Source: Dokdonella sp. (GTDB lineage: Bacteria; Pseudomonadota; Gammaproteobacteria; Xanthomonadales; Rhodanobacteraceae). Taken from it: 64,000 nucleotides of DNA. Position 1 is the stretch's first letter. Every line of letters begins with the position of its first letter. Shown here one piece after another: positions 26,400 through 35,222 of the stretch. The stretch covers positions 1-64,000 of the forward strand of contig JAHCAR010000001.1 in assembly GCA_019634795.1 (NCBI GenBank), read 5' to 3'. The position numbers were made by a program, and so were the translations under genes. A model generated the notes under the pieces. The model was not told the DNA's origin, did no database searches, and saw nothing but the letters and a program-made list of their open reading frames with translations.

Positions 26400-28880
26400 A
26401 TGGACGAAACTAGCCAGACATCCGCGTCCAGCAACGCCGACGATGCGCTCGAGAACGCGCGCAAGTTCGGCCGTAACCGGGGCACCAGGGCGCTTCGCCT
26501 GCTGCCCTATGAATTCGGCGCGGTCATCCTGCTCGCTGCCTTTGCGGTATTGGCCACCGCAGCCATGCTCGAGCTGCAAACCAGCGCGACGGCGTACATC
26601 GTCGGCGAAGGCCAGTGGTCCAAGGCTCAACAGGACGCCGCCCGCAATCTGCAACGCTATGCATCGAGCGGGGACTCCGAACTGCTCGAGAAGGCGCGTG
26701 AGGATCTGGCCGTGCCCCTTGGAGATCGTGCAGCACGGCTGGCCCTTGATAGCGACCCGCCCGACATCGAGGCGGCGCGCGTGGGCTTCGAGCAGGGCCG
26801 CAACGCGCCGATCGACATCGATCGACTGATCCGCATGTATCGATTCCTGCACGGCGCACCGTACTTCAGGGATTCCATCGTGCAGTGGAAGAAAGGGGAC
26901 AAGGGCATCCTGGAACTGCAAGGTCTGGCCGGCGAGATGGAGTCCGCCTATGCGAACGGCATGGTCAGCGATGCGCAGGCAAATGCGTTCGAGCAGCGCA
27001 TTGAAGCCGTCAATGCGGAACTGCGGCCCATAGAAACCGCCTTTTCGAAGTCACTCGTGCAAGGCACGCGAATGCTGAAGTCGCTGCTCATCCTGACCAG
27101 CGTGGTCATGTTCGCGATCATTGCCTGGATCGTCATGGTGGTGCTGCGCTCGACCCTTTCGAGGATACGCGAAAGCGAAGGCATGTTTCGTGCCGCCTTC
27201 CACCAGGCGGCCGTGGGCATGCTCAGGATGAAGCTCGATGGACGCATTCTCGAAGTCAACGAAACCATTTGCAGGATACTCGGCAGGTCGGCCCAGAACC
27301 TGTGCCGCTTGAACCTGGCCGACATCGTGCACGCGGACGATCTCGACGCGATGAAGTCGGCGGATGGGCACGGCATCGACTGGACCCGGCGCACCACTCC
27401 GTCCGAGCATCGGTTTGTTTGTGAAGATGGCAGCACCCGATGGTTGCGTTGGACCGTATCGATGGTCGACGGCGACATCAGCGGCAAGGAGCGCGTGTTC
27501 GGCGTCGCCGAGGATGTATCGGAGGCCCGCCGACTCTCCGACGAGATGCTCTATCAGGCCAGCCACGACGCGCTGACCGGCCTGATCAACCGTCGCGAGA
27601 TCGAGGCGCGCCTGCAGCGCGCCATCGAATCGGCAGGCGCGCTCGGTGAGCATCATGCATTCCTGTTTCTCGACCTCGACCAGTTCAAGCTGGTCAACGA
27701 TACCTGCGGCCATGTGGCGGGTGACCAGCTGTTGCGCCAGATCACCGGCGTGTTGCTCATGCACATGCGCGGCAACGACTGGATGGGACGCCTCGGCGGG
27801 GACGAATTCGCGCTGCTGCTCGAGCGGACCGGGGTGGAGGAGGCGATCCGCATTGGCGAACGATTGCGCCGCGCGCTGTCCGCCTCGACGTTTTCCTGGG
27901 AAGGCAGCGCGTTCAATGTCACCTGCAGCATCGGTATCGTCGAATTGCGCGGCGCCAGCGAAGATGTGGGTCACATCCTGCGCGCCGCCGACCGCGCCTG
28001 CTACCAGGCCAAGGAGGACGGACGCAATTGCATCCGCGTCTACCAGGAGTCGGATCTGGCGATGGCCCGACGCCGCGAGGAAATGGCATGGGTCGGGGAC
28101 ATCCGGCAGGCCATCGCCGATGGCAGGATCCTGCTCCACGCACAGCGCATCGAAGCACTCGATGGAAGCAGGCAGCTCAACTACGAGGTGCTGGTCCGCT
28201 TGCGTGACCTGAATGGACGGCTGGTTTCACCGGACGCGTTCCTGCCGGCCGCGGAGCGTTACGGTGAGGCGATGGCCATCGACCGCCTGGTCATCGCGAT
28301 GGCCTTGCGTTTGCTCGAGGACAACCCGCCCCACCTTTCGCGCCTGAACCTCTGCCATCTCAATATTTCCGCCCAGTCGATCGCCAATCCCGAGTTCAGG
28401 AAACACGTTGCCGATGTGCTGGATTCGAGCGTGGTCCCCGCGCGGAAGCTCTGTTTCGAACTCACCGAGACGGCCGCCATCGCCAATCTCGCGCATGCCC
28501 ACGAATTCATCGATGACATGCATTCGCGTGGCTGCCACATCGCGCTCGATGATTTCGGCAGCGGGCTCTCGTCGTTCGCGTATCTGAAGAACCTGTCCGT
28601 GGACATCCTCAAGATCGACGGCGTCTTCATCCGCGACCTCGCCAACAACGACGTCGACCCGATCCTGGTCCAGTCGATGTGCAGCATGGCGCGCTCGCTC
28701 GGCAAGACGACGGTCGCGGAATGGGTCGAAGACAGGAAACTGCTGGCCCAGCTGCGAATGCTCGGCGTGGACCAGGTACAGGGTCACGGCATCCACGCGC
28801 CCTGTGCGCTGGCCGACATGATTTCCGGCGTGCCTCGCCGGGAATCCGCAGACGGTCTGACAGGATTCCGCCCTCGTTAG
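26400..28880 (+). CDS. Membrane PAS-GGDEF-EAL protein (cyclic di-GMP metabolism)
   Basis: An 826-residue protein. Two helices (about 40-60 and 228-248) enclose a periplasmic helical sensor domain. A PAS domain (about 260-375), GGDEF (about 380-545) and EAL (about 560-820) follow. The synthase site R-L-G-G-D-E-F (466-470) is intact and carries an upstream inhibitory R457-x-x-D460 site. The phosphodiesterase domain has E596-V-L rather than E-A-L, but keeps L-N-I-S-A-Q, E-L-T-E, L-D-D-F-G and L-K-I-D-G, so it may be active. The net sign of c-di-GMP control cannot be told. ATG 26400 was chosen; an ATG at 26244 has a less likely N terminus. Confidence 0.93.
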   Translation: MDETSQTSASSNADDALENARKFGRNRGTRALRLLPYEFGAVILLAAFAVLATAAMLELQTSATAYIVGEGQWSKAQQDAARNLQRYASSGDSELLEKAREDLAVPLGDRAARLALDSDPPDIEAARVGFEQGRNAPIDIDRLIRMYRFLHGAPYFRDSIVQWKKGDKGILELQGLAGEMESAYANGMVSDAQANAFEQRIEAVNAELRPIETAFSKSLVQGTRMLKSLLILTSVVMFAIIAWIVMVVLRSTLSRIRESEGMFRAAFHQAAVGMLRMKLDGRILEVNETICRILGRSAQNLCRLNLADIVHADDLDAMKSADGHGIDWTRRTTPSEHRFVCEDGSTRWLRWTVSMVDGDISGKERVFGVAEDVSEARRLSDEMLYQASHDALTGLINRREIEARLQRAIESAGALGEHHAFLFLDLDQFKLVNDTCGHVAGDQLLRQITGVLLMHMRGNDWMGRLGGDEFALLLERTGVEEAIRIGERLRRALSASTFSWEGSAFNVTCSIGIVELRGASEDVGHILRAADRACYQAKEDGRNCIRVYQESDLAMARRREEMAWVGDIRQAIADGRILLHAQRIEALDGSRQLNYEVLVRLRDLNGRLVSPDAFLPAAERYGEAMAIDRLVIAMALRLLEDNPPHLSRLNLCHLNISAQSIANPEFRKHVADVLDSSVVPARKLCFELTETAAIANLAHAHEFIDDMHSRGCHIALDDFGSGLSSFAYLKNLSVDILKIDGVFIRDLANNDVDPILVQSMCSMARSLGKTTVAEWVEDRKLLAQLRMLGVDQVQGHGIHAPCALADMISGVPRRESADGLTGFRPR

Positions 28881-29545
28881 CCGCGTTCGATGCTGAATTC
28901 GATCGGCACCAGTCCGCGGGCCTCGACCGCAATCCCGTTGACCTGCACGGGTCGGAAGCGCGAGCGCAATACGGCTTCGCGGGCGGCGCGATCGAGCTGG
29001 CGGGAACCGCTGCTGCGGGCGACGTCGACCTCGACGGGCAAACCGTCGCGACCGACCAGGACCCTCAATACGACCGTGCCTTGTTCGCCTCGGCGCCGCG
29101 CCTCGAGCGGATATTTCGGCCGCACGATGCTCTCGTAGGCGAGCCCGGCCTGCACACCCTCGGAGGCGTCGCCTGAGCCGCTGGGTGCTTCGATCGCGGT
29201 CGGCTGCACGTTGACTGCCGGCTGTTCGGGTGTGGCCATCACGCTGTCGACGGCAACCTGCGGCGTGGGCTCGCTCGCGGCAATTGGCGGCGTCCTTCGG
29301 TGCGGGACCGGCAGCGGTCGCGGTTCATCCGGAATCGCGATCGGCTCGGGTTCCGGCAGGGGCTCGATCAGGGTCGTCGTCAGCACCCTCAAATCCGGCT
29401 GGACCGCATTCAGCGACGGCACCGCGATCGGGATGGCGAGCAGGATCAAGGCCAGCAGGTGGACTGACAGGGTGCCACTGAGACCGCCGACGCGCAGCCA
29501 GTCCAGAGCCGCATGTGGAGCCGTATTCACCGTGCAAGCTGACAT
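28877..29545 (-). CDS. TonB-family energy transducer
   Basis: A 222-residue protein. An N-terminal helix (about 24-44) is followed by a Pro/Glu-rich spacer (about 62-90, P-E-P-E-P pattern) and a TonB C-terminal domain (about 140-222; the Y-P-x-x-A-R-R-x-G-x-Q-G-T-V core is clear). The topology is that of TonB, which transmits inner-membrane energy to outer-membrane receptors. There are no exbB or exbD neighbours, so it may use other motors or have a different target. AAAGGAGGGG precedes the start on the minus strand, a very strong Shine-Dalgarno. Its stop codon overlaps that of the convergent GGDEF-EAL gene by two bases. Confidence 0.92.
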   Translation of the reverse strand: MSACTVNTAPHAALDWLRVGGLSGTLSVHLLALILLAIPIAVPSLNAVQPDLRVLTTTLIEPLPEPEPIAIPDEPRPLPVPHRRTPPIAASEPTPQVAVDSVMATPEQPAVNVQPTAIEAPSGSGDASEGVQAGLAYESIVRPKYPLEARRRGEQGTVVLRVLVGRDGLPVEVDVARSSGSRQLDRAAREAVLRSRFRPVQVNGIAVEARGLVPIEFSIERG

Positions 29546-29673
29546 GTATTCCCCTCCTTTCGCGTTGACCTGGATGGTGCAACGCCGACCAGGCGCGGTC
29601 GGGGTTGGAAGGATCTGCATGTCGCGCGTTGCGCGACGGCGGCCGCAGCCGCAACGCCGGGGCGGGCCGACTA

Positions 29674-29940
29674 CTACCCGTCGCCGGCGTGCAGAAACCC
29701 TATCTTGGCCGCGCGCGGCAGGCGCCGGATTGCATGTTCGGCGCGCGTGGCGCTGGCCCGGTCGGGATAGGGGCGCGAGCCGATCAGGCGCAACGGAGGA
29801 TTGGCCCGGGTGTAGCGGGCGCCGCGGCCGGCCACGTGCGCCGCGTAGCGTGCCTCGAGGTCATTGGTGATGCCGGCGTAGAAGCTGCCATTCCTGCATT
29901 CGATCAGGTACAGGCACCAGCGCTTCGGCATTGCTTGCAT
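29674..29940 (-). CDS. GIY-YIG domain protein (UPF0213/YhbQ-like)
   Basis: An 88-residue protein that is essentially one GIY-YIG nuclease domain. The two core strands read L-Y-L-I-E-C and F-Y-A-G-I-T-N-D-L, followed by R-Y-A-A-H. It ends soon after the [10 protein letters not shown] motif, giving the small UPF0213/YhbQ size. These small proteins are related to DNA repair nucleases, but most are uncharacterised. The start at 29940 lacks a clear Shine-Dalgarno, and an in-frame ATG at 29931 is possible. Confidence 0.9.
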   Translation of the reverse strand: MQAMPKRWCLYLIECRNGSFYAGITNDLEARYAAHVAGRGARYTRANPPLRLIGSRPYPDRASATRAEHAIRRLPRAAKIGFLHAGDG

Positions 29941-30072
29941 CGAAAGACGGGATCCGTGATCAGGCCCAAGCGCTATCGTGCCAGAATGGCATGTGATCGC
30001 GGCACGTGCACCTCGCGCGTGCGCCATCGAAGACTCGATCGGCACTGGCGCGTCGTGCCATGATTCCGTCTC

Positions 30073-31155
30073 GTGCAACGCGCCAGTATTGATCGAGGGC
30101 TCGCCTGCGTGCATCCGTTCGTGCGGGCCAATGGCAAGGTCCAGGTCATCGCCCATCGCGGCGCCAGCGCGCTGCGCCCCGAGCACACGCTCGCGGCCTA
30201 CCAAAAGGCGATAGAGGATGGTGCCGACTTCATCGAGCCCGACCTCGTCATGAGCCGCGACGGCGTGCTCGTCGCGCGCCACGAATGCGAACTCTCGCGA
30301 TCGACCGATGTCGCCACGCATGCCGCGTTCGCCGCCCGCAGGACGGGCAAGTCCATCGACGGCATGGATGTCGAAGGCTGGTTCTGCGAAGACTTTACTT
30401 TCGACGAACTGCGCAGCCTGCGCGCGCGCGAGCCGCTACCCGAGTTGCGCGGGCGTTCGCACGACGGCATCCATGCCATTCCCGCGTTCGACGAGGTCGT
30501 CGACCTGCTCGATCGGGAGTCGCAACGGCTTGAGCGGACGATCGGCATCATCCCGGAGCTGAAGAACTCCACCCATCATCACGCCATCGGGCTCGATCCC
30601 GAAGGGGCCCTGGCAGCGGCCACCCGGCGCCACGCCGTTCTCAGGCGGGTGCCGTTCGGCATCCAGTCGTTCGAAGTGGCCAATCTGATCGCTTTGCATG
30701 ACGCGCTCTGCTCGTCCCTCGACAACATCTTCCTGGTCCAGCTGATCGGTGAAGCGAGCGAACAGCCCTTCGATCGACAGGTTGCCGGAGATGCCCGGCA
30801 TGACTACGCCGGCATGAGCACGCCGCAGGGATTGGCCGCCATTGCGCGCTATGCGCATGCCGTGGCCGTGCAGCGACGAAGCATCGTGCCGCTGGACGCC
30901 GTCTCCGGGAAGCTGGCCGCAGCAACATCGCTGGTTGCCGAGGCCCATGCCGCGGGGCTCGCCGTGCAGGCCTGGACCGTGCGCCCGGAAAACCACTACC
31001 TGGCCCCGGCGCTGCGCTGCGGGACGGAGCCTGCGACGCGCTGCGAAGCCGGGATGATCAAGGAGATCCACGCCCTGATCGACGCCGGCGTCGATGGCGT
31101 CTTCGTCGATGATCCTGCCGTGGGCAGACAGGCCGCGGATCGGCCCCCGCACTAG
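30073..31155 (+). CDS. Glycerophosphodiester phosphodiesterase
   Basis: A protein of up to 360 residues. The GDPD core is clear: [18 protein letters not shown] (catalytic His-Arg), [17 protein letters not shown] (metal Glu and Asp, second His) and later I-P-E-L-K-N and A-W-T-V-R-P-E-N. It hydrolyses glycerophosphodiesters to glycerol-3-phosphate and alcohols. The 5' end is uncertain: GTG at 30073 or GTG at 30109, the latter with GAGGG upstream. The stop codon TAG (31153-31155) lies inside the CTAG that borders the repeat element at 31156, so the 3' end may have been set by its insertion. Confidence 0.9.
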   Translation: MQRASIDRGLACVHPFVRANGKVQVIAHRGASALRPEHTLAAYQKAIEDGADFIEPDLVMSRDGVLVARHECELSRSTDVATHAAFAARRTGKSIDGMDVEGWFCEDFTFDELRSLRAREPLPELRGRSHDGIHAIPAFDEVVDLLDRESQRLERTIGIIPELKNSTHHHAIGLDPEGALAAATRRHAVLRRVPFGIQSFEVANLIALHDALCSSLDNIFLVQLIGEASEQPFDRQVAGDARHDYAGMSTPQGLAAIARYAHAVAVQRRSIVPLDAVSGKLAAATSLVAEAHAAGLAVQAWTVRPENHYLAPALRCGTEPATRCEAGMIKEIHALIDAGVDGVFVDDPAVGRQAADRPPH

Positions 31156-31439
31156 GGAGCCTCTGAACAAGTGGCGCAAACGTCATGGCGTTCATAAGGT
31201 TCGCCAAGTGTGCTGCGTGGCGAAGTGAAGGCTGGTTGCCTTGACGAGCCGCGCGGCGCTCTTGGCGGACCTTATGAGCGCCACCTTTTCTCTTCCAATC
31301 CAATCAGTTAGGCGACGCCTGCCTGCGCGCAGCTCTTTGTTGCACTGACTCGAAAGACGGCCAGTCTGTCTTCGTCAGCGCGCCACGATCTGCGCGCAGG
31401 CAGGCGTCGTGACGTTTGCGCCACTTGTTCAGAGGCTCC
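31156..31439. mobile_element. IS5-like non-autonomous element (MITE) with 30-bp terminal inverted repeats
   Basis: Perfect 30-bp inverted ends start with GGAGCCTCTGAACAAG (left 31156-31185, right 31410-31439). They are bordered by CTAG on the left and CCAG on the right, fitting the YTAR target duplication of IS5-group elements with one change. The end resembles that of IS5 itself (GGAAGGTGCGAACAAG). The 284-bp interior has no gene but folds into two hairpins: 31186-31208 with 31260-31282 (two mismatches) and 31312-31332 with 31391-31410 (near perfect). A transposase elsewhere would be needed for movement. A degenerate single end lies at 48029. Confidence 0.82.
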
Positions 31440-31470
31440 CCAGATCAGTTCGCGCAGGGACAACAGGAAA

Positions 31471-31492
31471 CCGCCAGCGATTCCGCTGGCGG
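31471..31492 (-). terminator. Minus-strand hairpin beside the IS5-like element
   Basis: CCGCCAGCG and CGCTGGCGG flank a four-base loop. Read on the minus strand the stem is followed by TTTCCTGTT, as in an intrinsic terminator. No minus-strand gene lies to its right, so it may be a relic of displaced DNA or protect against antisense transcription from the kinase gene. Confidence 0.5.
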
Positions 31493-31719
31493 CCTGCTGT
31501 CTGCCCGACGTTGGAGAGCGCCCGAGCCGAGCCAGTCTGGCATGCCGATATTGCAGGAATGCTGCAGCGCACCAGGAGGTGCCTGGCGGCAGGTCCAGGG
31601 CCAGCCAACGTCACTGCGCCTGTCACACGGATTTCGTCAATCGTCGGCAAGCTCGATCGCGAAGGCTGCCTCGCACCGGAGGCGCCACGGCCGCGCCCGA
31701 ATCCCGAACCTTTTTCCAC

Positions 31720-33066
31720 ATGTCCGCCGTCATTGCCAACCGAAGCCAGCCGCCTGGCGCCGCCGCGGCCAGGCCTTCCCAGGGTCTCTCCGCGCTCCTG
31801 CGCAACACGCAGGCACTGGATCCGCTGACGCCGGTGGACAGCGTCGCCGACAGCATGCTGGATTCCCGCTACGCAGGGCTCCTCTCGCTGCCGGTCGTGC
31901 GAGGCGACGAGCCGATCGGCACCATAAGCCGCTACGAAATGATGCGTGTCTTCCTGATGCGCTTCGGCCGGGAGCTGTACGGACATCGGGCGATCGAGAC
32001 GCTGGCCAATCGCAATGCGCTGATCCTCGCGATCGATACGCCAATCGATGAGGCTGCGCGCCTGATCGCCGAGCGCATTCAAAGCCCGATCACCGATGAC
32101 TTCATCCTGGTCGACAGCGGAGGCCGCTATCTCGGTACGGGGGTCGTTCTCGATGTGCTTCGCGCAATGGACGCGAGTCTCGCCGAGCGCAGCAGCGAGC
32201 TCGAGCGTGCCTACGCGCGGCTGAAGTCGTCCCAGCTGCAACTCGTGCAGTCGGAAAAAATGGCGTCGCTCGGCCAGATGGTGGCGGGCCTGGTCCACGA
32301 GATCAACACGCCGCTGGGCTACGTGCGCAACAACGTCGAGATGACGCGCAATACGCTTGGCGATGCGGGCCGGCTGCTGGGTGCCTATGAGGCTATCCAC
32401 CGCAGCCTCTTCGAAGAGAGCGTAGAGCCGCCGGCCGACCTGCCCGATCGCCTGGCTGAGGCCGCCGAATTGCGTCGACGGGTCGATGAGTCGGCGTTGA
32501 TCGATATCGGCGAGCTGCTCGACGATTCCCTGCACGGGCTCGGTCAGATCGCCGAATTGGTCGACAACCTGAAGAACTTCAGTCGACTGGATCAGGGTCT
32601 TCTGCAGAAGGCGGACCTCAACCAGTTGGTCGCGAGTGCGCTGCGCATCGTCCAGCACGTCATGCGCAAGCGCGATATCGAAGTGATTTTCCAGAATGGC
32701 GAATTGCCCGAAATCCCATGCGCGCCGGCGCAGATCAACCAGGTATTGCTGAATCTGCTCAACAACGCCGCGCAGGCCATCGAACACGAGCATGGTCGTA
32801 TCACCGTGCGCACCCAGCTCATGGGCGCGCGCGTGCTGGTCCTGGTCGAGGACAATGGCAAGGGCATCGAACAGAAACATCTCGAACGGATCTTCGATCC
32901 GTTCTTCACGACCAAGGAAGTCGGCAAGGGAACCGGACTGGGGCTGTCGATCGCCCACCAGATCGTGACCCGCCACAACGGCCTGCTGCGGGTGGTCTCC
33001 AGGCCGGGTGTCGGCACCCGCTTCCTGCTTGCGCTCCCGGTTGCGGCCAGGGAAGTCCGGACATGA
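31720..33066 (+). CDS. Sensor histidine kinase with CBS-like N-terminal domain
   Basis: A 448-residue soluble kinase with no transmembrane segment. Residues about 40-150 resemble paired CBS motifs (L-P-V-V-R-G-D-E-P-I-G-T-I-S and F-I-L-V-D-S-G-G-R-Y-L-G-T-G), which usually bind adenine nucleotides. A coiled coil (about 155-182) leads to the phosphoacceptor site G-L-V-H193-E-I-N-T-P-L-G. The ATPase has N-Q-V-L-L-N-L-L-N-N-A-A-Q-A-I, V-E-D-N-G-K-G-I and G-K-G-T-G-L-G-L-S. The frame is open to 31579, but ATG 31720 gives the better product. The response regulator start overlaps its stop (ATGA), so the two form a pair. Confidence 0.92.
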   Translation: MSAVIANRSQPPGAAAARPSQGLSALLRNTQALDPLTPVDSVADSMLDSRYAGLLSLPVVRGDEPIGTISRYEMMRVFLMRFGRELYGHRAIETLANRNALILAIDTPIDEAARLIAERIQSPITDDFILVDSGGRYLGTGVVLDVLRAMDASLAERSSELERAYARLKSSQLQLVQSEKMASLGQMVAGLVHEINTPLGYVRNNVEMTRNTLGDAGRLLGAYEAIHRSLFEESVEPPADLPDRLAEAAELRRRVDESALIDIGELLDDSLHGLGQIAELVDNLKNFSRLDQGLLQKADLNQLVASALRIVQHVMRKRDIEVIFQNGELPEIPCAPAQINQVLLNLLNNAAQAIEHEHGRITVRTQLMGARVLVLVEDNGKGIEQKHLERIFDPFFTTKEVGKGTGLGLSIAHQIVTRHNGLLRVVSRPGVGTRFLLALPVAAREVRT

Positions 33067-33995
33067 GCTTCTTGCCTACAATTGTTCTGGTGGATGACGA
33101 AGAGCGCATCCTGCGTTCGTTGCGCATGCTGTTCCGGGGCCGGGCCGAAGTCTTGTGTACGACGCGCGGTGCGGATGTCGTCGAATGGGTTGGCAAGCGC
33201 AAGGTGCATGTCGTGGTCAGCGACCAACGCATGCCGGAAATGACAGGCATCGAGGTGCTGCGGGAGGTGGCGCGTGTTTCTCCAGCCACCATGCGCATCC
33301 TGCTGACCGGCTACGCCGACATGGATGCCGTGATCGCTTCGGTCAACGAAGGCGAAATCTTCCGCTTTCTCGAGAAACCATGGAATGGAGAAAAGCTGGT
33401 TGCGGCCGTCATGCGTGCGGCCGAGATTGCGGCCAGCAGTCTCGAACGCCCGCTCATCGCGCCAGCGCCCGCGGCCCCGCCCATTGCACTGCCGTCACGA
33501 AAGGTGGCCCATGCACTGGTTCTCGATGCGCAAGGCGGTGTCGCCAACCTGGTCCGCCAGATCATGCCCGAATCCATCCGCGTATCGGTGGCGCCGGAGA
33601 TCGGCATGGCCCTGGACGAACTGGTCACGCACGACGTCGCCGTCATCGTCGCCGTGATGTCGAGCGAAGCCGGAGACATCGTCGATGCGATCAAGCAGTT
33701 GAAGAAGCTCCGTCCCGCAACACTCGTGATCGCAGTCTCGTCGATGCAGGACAGTCGACTGACCATCAGCCTGATCAACGAGGGCCAGATCTTCCGATTT
33801 CTGCTGGCGCCTCCAGGCCGGGAACTGTTGCGAAGGTGTCTTGCGTCGGCGCTCGAACGCCATGCCCAGTTGCGCCTCTCGCCGGTACTGGCCGAGCGTC
33901 ATGAAGTGGAGGAATCACGCTCCTCGCAGGTGACGTTGTCCGGCCGCCTGCTCGATGTCTGGCGGCGGTTGCGGGAGGGTGCGACGCGAGCCTGA
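33063..33995 (+). CDS. Response regulator with a second, degenerate receiver domain
   Basis: A 310-residue protein. Residues 5-115 are a complete receiver domain: D11-D12, phosphoacceptor D54 in V-V-S-D-Q-R-M-P-E-M-T-G, T82 and K105 in E-K-P-W. The I-F-R-F-L-E-K-P-W end is typical of the RpfG/HupR branch. A second receiver-like domain (about 157-280) repeats the I-F-R-F-L pattern but lacks the acidic pair and the acceptor Asp (A-V-I-V-A-V-M-S-S). There is no DNA-binding or HD-GYP domain, so the output is probably protein-protein contact. Its partner is the kinase at 31720. Confidence 0.9.
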   Translation: MSFLPTIVLVDDEERILRSLRMLFRGRAEVLCTTRGADVVEWVGKRKVHVVVSDQRMPEMTGIEVLREVARVSPATMRILLTGYADMDAVIASVNEGEIFRFLEKPWNGEKLVAAVMRAAEIAASSLERPLIAPAPAAPPIALPSRKVAHALVLDAQGGVANLVRQIMPESIRVSVAPEIGMALDELVTHDVAVIVAVMSSEAGDIVDAIKQLKKLRPATLVIAVSSMQDSRLTISLINEGQIFRFLLAPPGRELLRRCLASALERHAQLRLSPVLAERHEVEESRSSQVTLSGRLLDVWRRLREGATRA

Positions 33996-34035
33996 ACGCT
34001 CGCTCCGGGTGACGTTGTCGGGGATTCCGAAAACA

Positions 34036-34773
34036 TCAGCCGGGCGCCGCCGTCATGACCGGCTTCACCGACGCGGCAGCGGACTCGCCGCCGACGCGCT
34101 CGGAATAGCGGTCGGTCAGGGCTTCGACGTGCGGGCGCAGCAGCACGGTGAAGCGCACCAGTTCCTCCATGACGTCGACGATGCGCTCGTAGTAACTCGA
34201 TGCCCGCATGCGGCCGTGTTCGTCGAACTCCTGCCAGGCCTTGGCCACGCTCGACTGGTTCGGAATCGTGAACATGCGCATCCAGCGACCGAGCAGGCGC
34301 AGGGTGTTGACGGCATTGAAGGACTGCGAGCCGCCGGATACTTGCATCACCGCCAGCGTGCGCCCCTGGGTCGGGCGCAAGGAACCGGCATTCAGCGGCA
34401 GGTGGTCAACCTGCGCTTTCATCAAGCCGGTCACCGCACCATGCCGTTCCGGGCTGCACCAGACCTGGCCTTCCGACCAGATCGACAGTTCGCGCAGCTC
34501 GTGGATGGCGGGATGATCGTCGCCGGCGACCTGGTCGGGAAAGGGCAGGTCGGAGGGGTCGAAGATCCGGGTTTCGGCGCCGAAATAGCGCAACAGGCGC
34601 GCGGCCTCCTCGACGGCGAGCCGCGAGAACGAGCGGGTACGCAACGAGCCGTAGAGTAGCAGGATGCGCGGTGCATGCGTCCCCGGGGCGAGAATGCCGG
34701 CGAGGTTGCGGGTGGCGCGATCCGGATCGAGCGCGGGCAAGAGGTCGGCTTGCTCGAGAGGGCGGATTCTCAT
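34036..34773 (-). CDS. arsH: ArsH NADPH-dependent FMN reductase (organoarsenical oxidase)
   Basis: A 245-residue flavodoxin-fold protein. The FMN-binding loop [10 protein letters not shown] (42-51) and the C-terminal [17 protein letters not shown] identify ArsH. ArsH proteins oxidise trivalent methylated and aromatic arsenicals and reduce flavins, protecting against organoarsenicals. The gene follows arsN2 with a 4-bp overlap and is last in an arsR-arsC-acr3-arsN2-arsH order on the minus strand. Confidence 0.95.
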   Translation of the reverse strand: MRIRPLEQADLLPALDPDRATRNLAGILAPGTHAPRILLLYGSLRTRSFSRLAVEEAARLLRYFGAETRIFDPSDLPFPDQVAGDDHPAIHELRELSIWSEGQVWCSPERHGAVTGLMKAQVDHLPLNAGSLRPTQGRTLAVMQVSGGSQSFNAVNTLRLLGRWMRMFTIPNQSSVAKAWQEFDEHGRMRASSYYERIVDVMEELVRFTVLLRPHVEALTDRYSERVGGESAAASVKPVMTAAPG

Positions 34774-35222
34774 GACGGTTCCACGAGCATCTTGACGTGG
34801 TAGGTCGCACTGGCCGGGCAGAGTGCGGCAAATTCGCGGCTTGAGGCGATCCCTTCAGGTGCGGAATCGCGCGCCGCGCAACGGTAGCCATGGCGTGCGA
34901 AGAAATCGCTGGCCGTCATCGTCAGCAAGTGCAAGGTCCGGCATCCGTCGTCGGCGGCCCGGCGCTCGAGCGCAGCGAGCAGGGCAGTGCCTGTTCCTTC
35001 GCGTCGCCGATCTGGCCGCACCCATACCGAGCGCAGCAGGCGATCGGGGCCATCGCCCTGCAGCCCGGCGTAGCCGACCAGTTCATCGTCGAGGCGGGCA
35101 CGAAAGAAGCGGCAATCGTCGGCTTCAAGGTCATCGTGGGGCAATCCCGCGCTGGCCAGGGCGGCACGCAGCCCGGCCAGGTGTGCAGGCGCAAGCACTT
35201 CGAGCAGGAGTGTGCCGCTCAT
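34770..35222 (-). CDS. arsN2: GNAT N-acetyltransferase, ArsN2-like
   Basis: A 150-residue GNAT acetyltransferase. The acetyl-CoA loop is [12 protein letters not shown] ([11 protein letters not shown]), followed by [16 protein letters not shown]. ArsN proteins are thought to acetylate phosphinothricin-like or arsenic-containing amino acid toxins; ArsN2 occurs in arsenic operons. The start (35222) and stop (34770) each overlap a neighbour by an ATGA, with acr3 upstream and arsH downstream, so function in arsenic resistance is likely. Confidence 0.9.
   Translation of the reverse strand: MSGTLLLEVLAPAHLAGLRAALASAGLPHDDLEADDCRFFRARLDDELVGYAGLQGDGPDRLLRSVWVRPDRRREGTGTALLAALERRAADDGCRTLHLLTMTASDFFARHGYRCAARDSAPEGIASSREFAALCPASATYHVKMLVEPS

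Noticed and set aside
28876-28880. Overlapping stops of the GGDEF-EAL and TonB genes as a regulatory site
   Set aside because: Convergent gene ends often overlap by a few bases, and no hairpin is seen.
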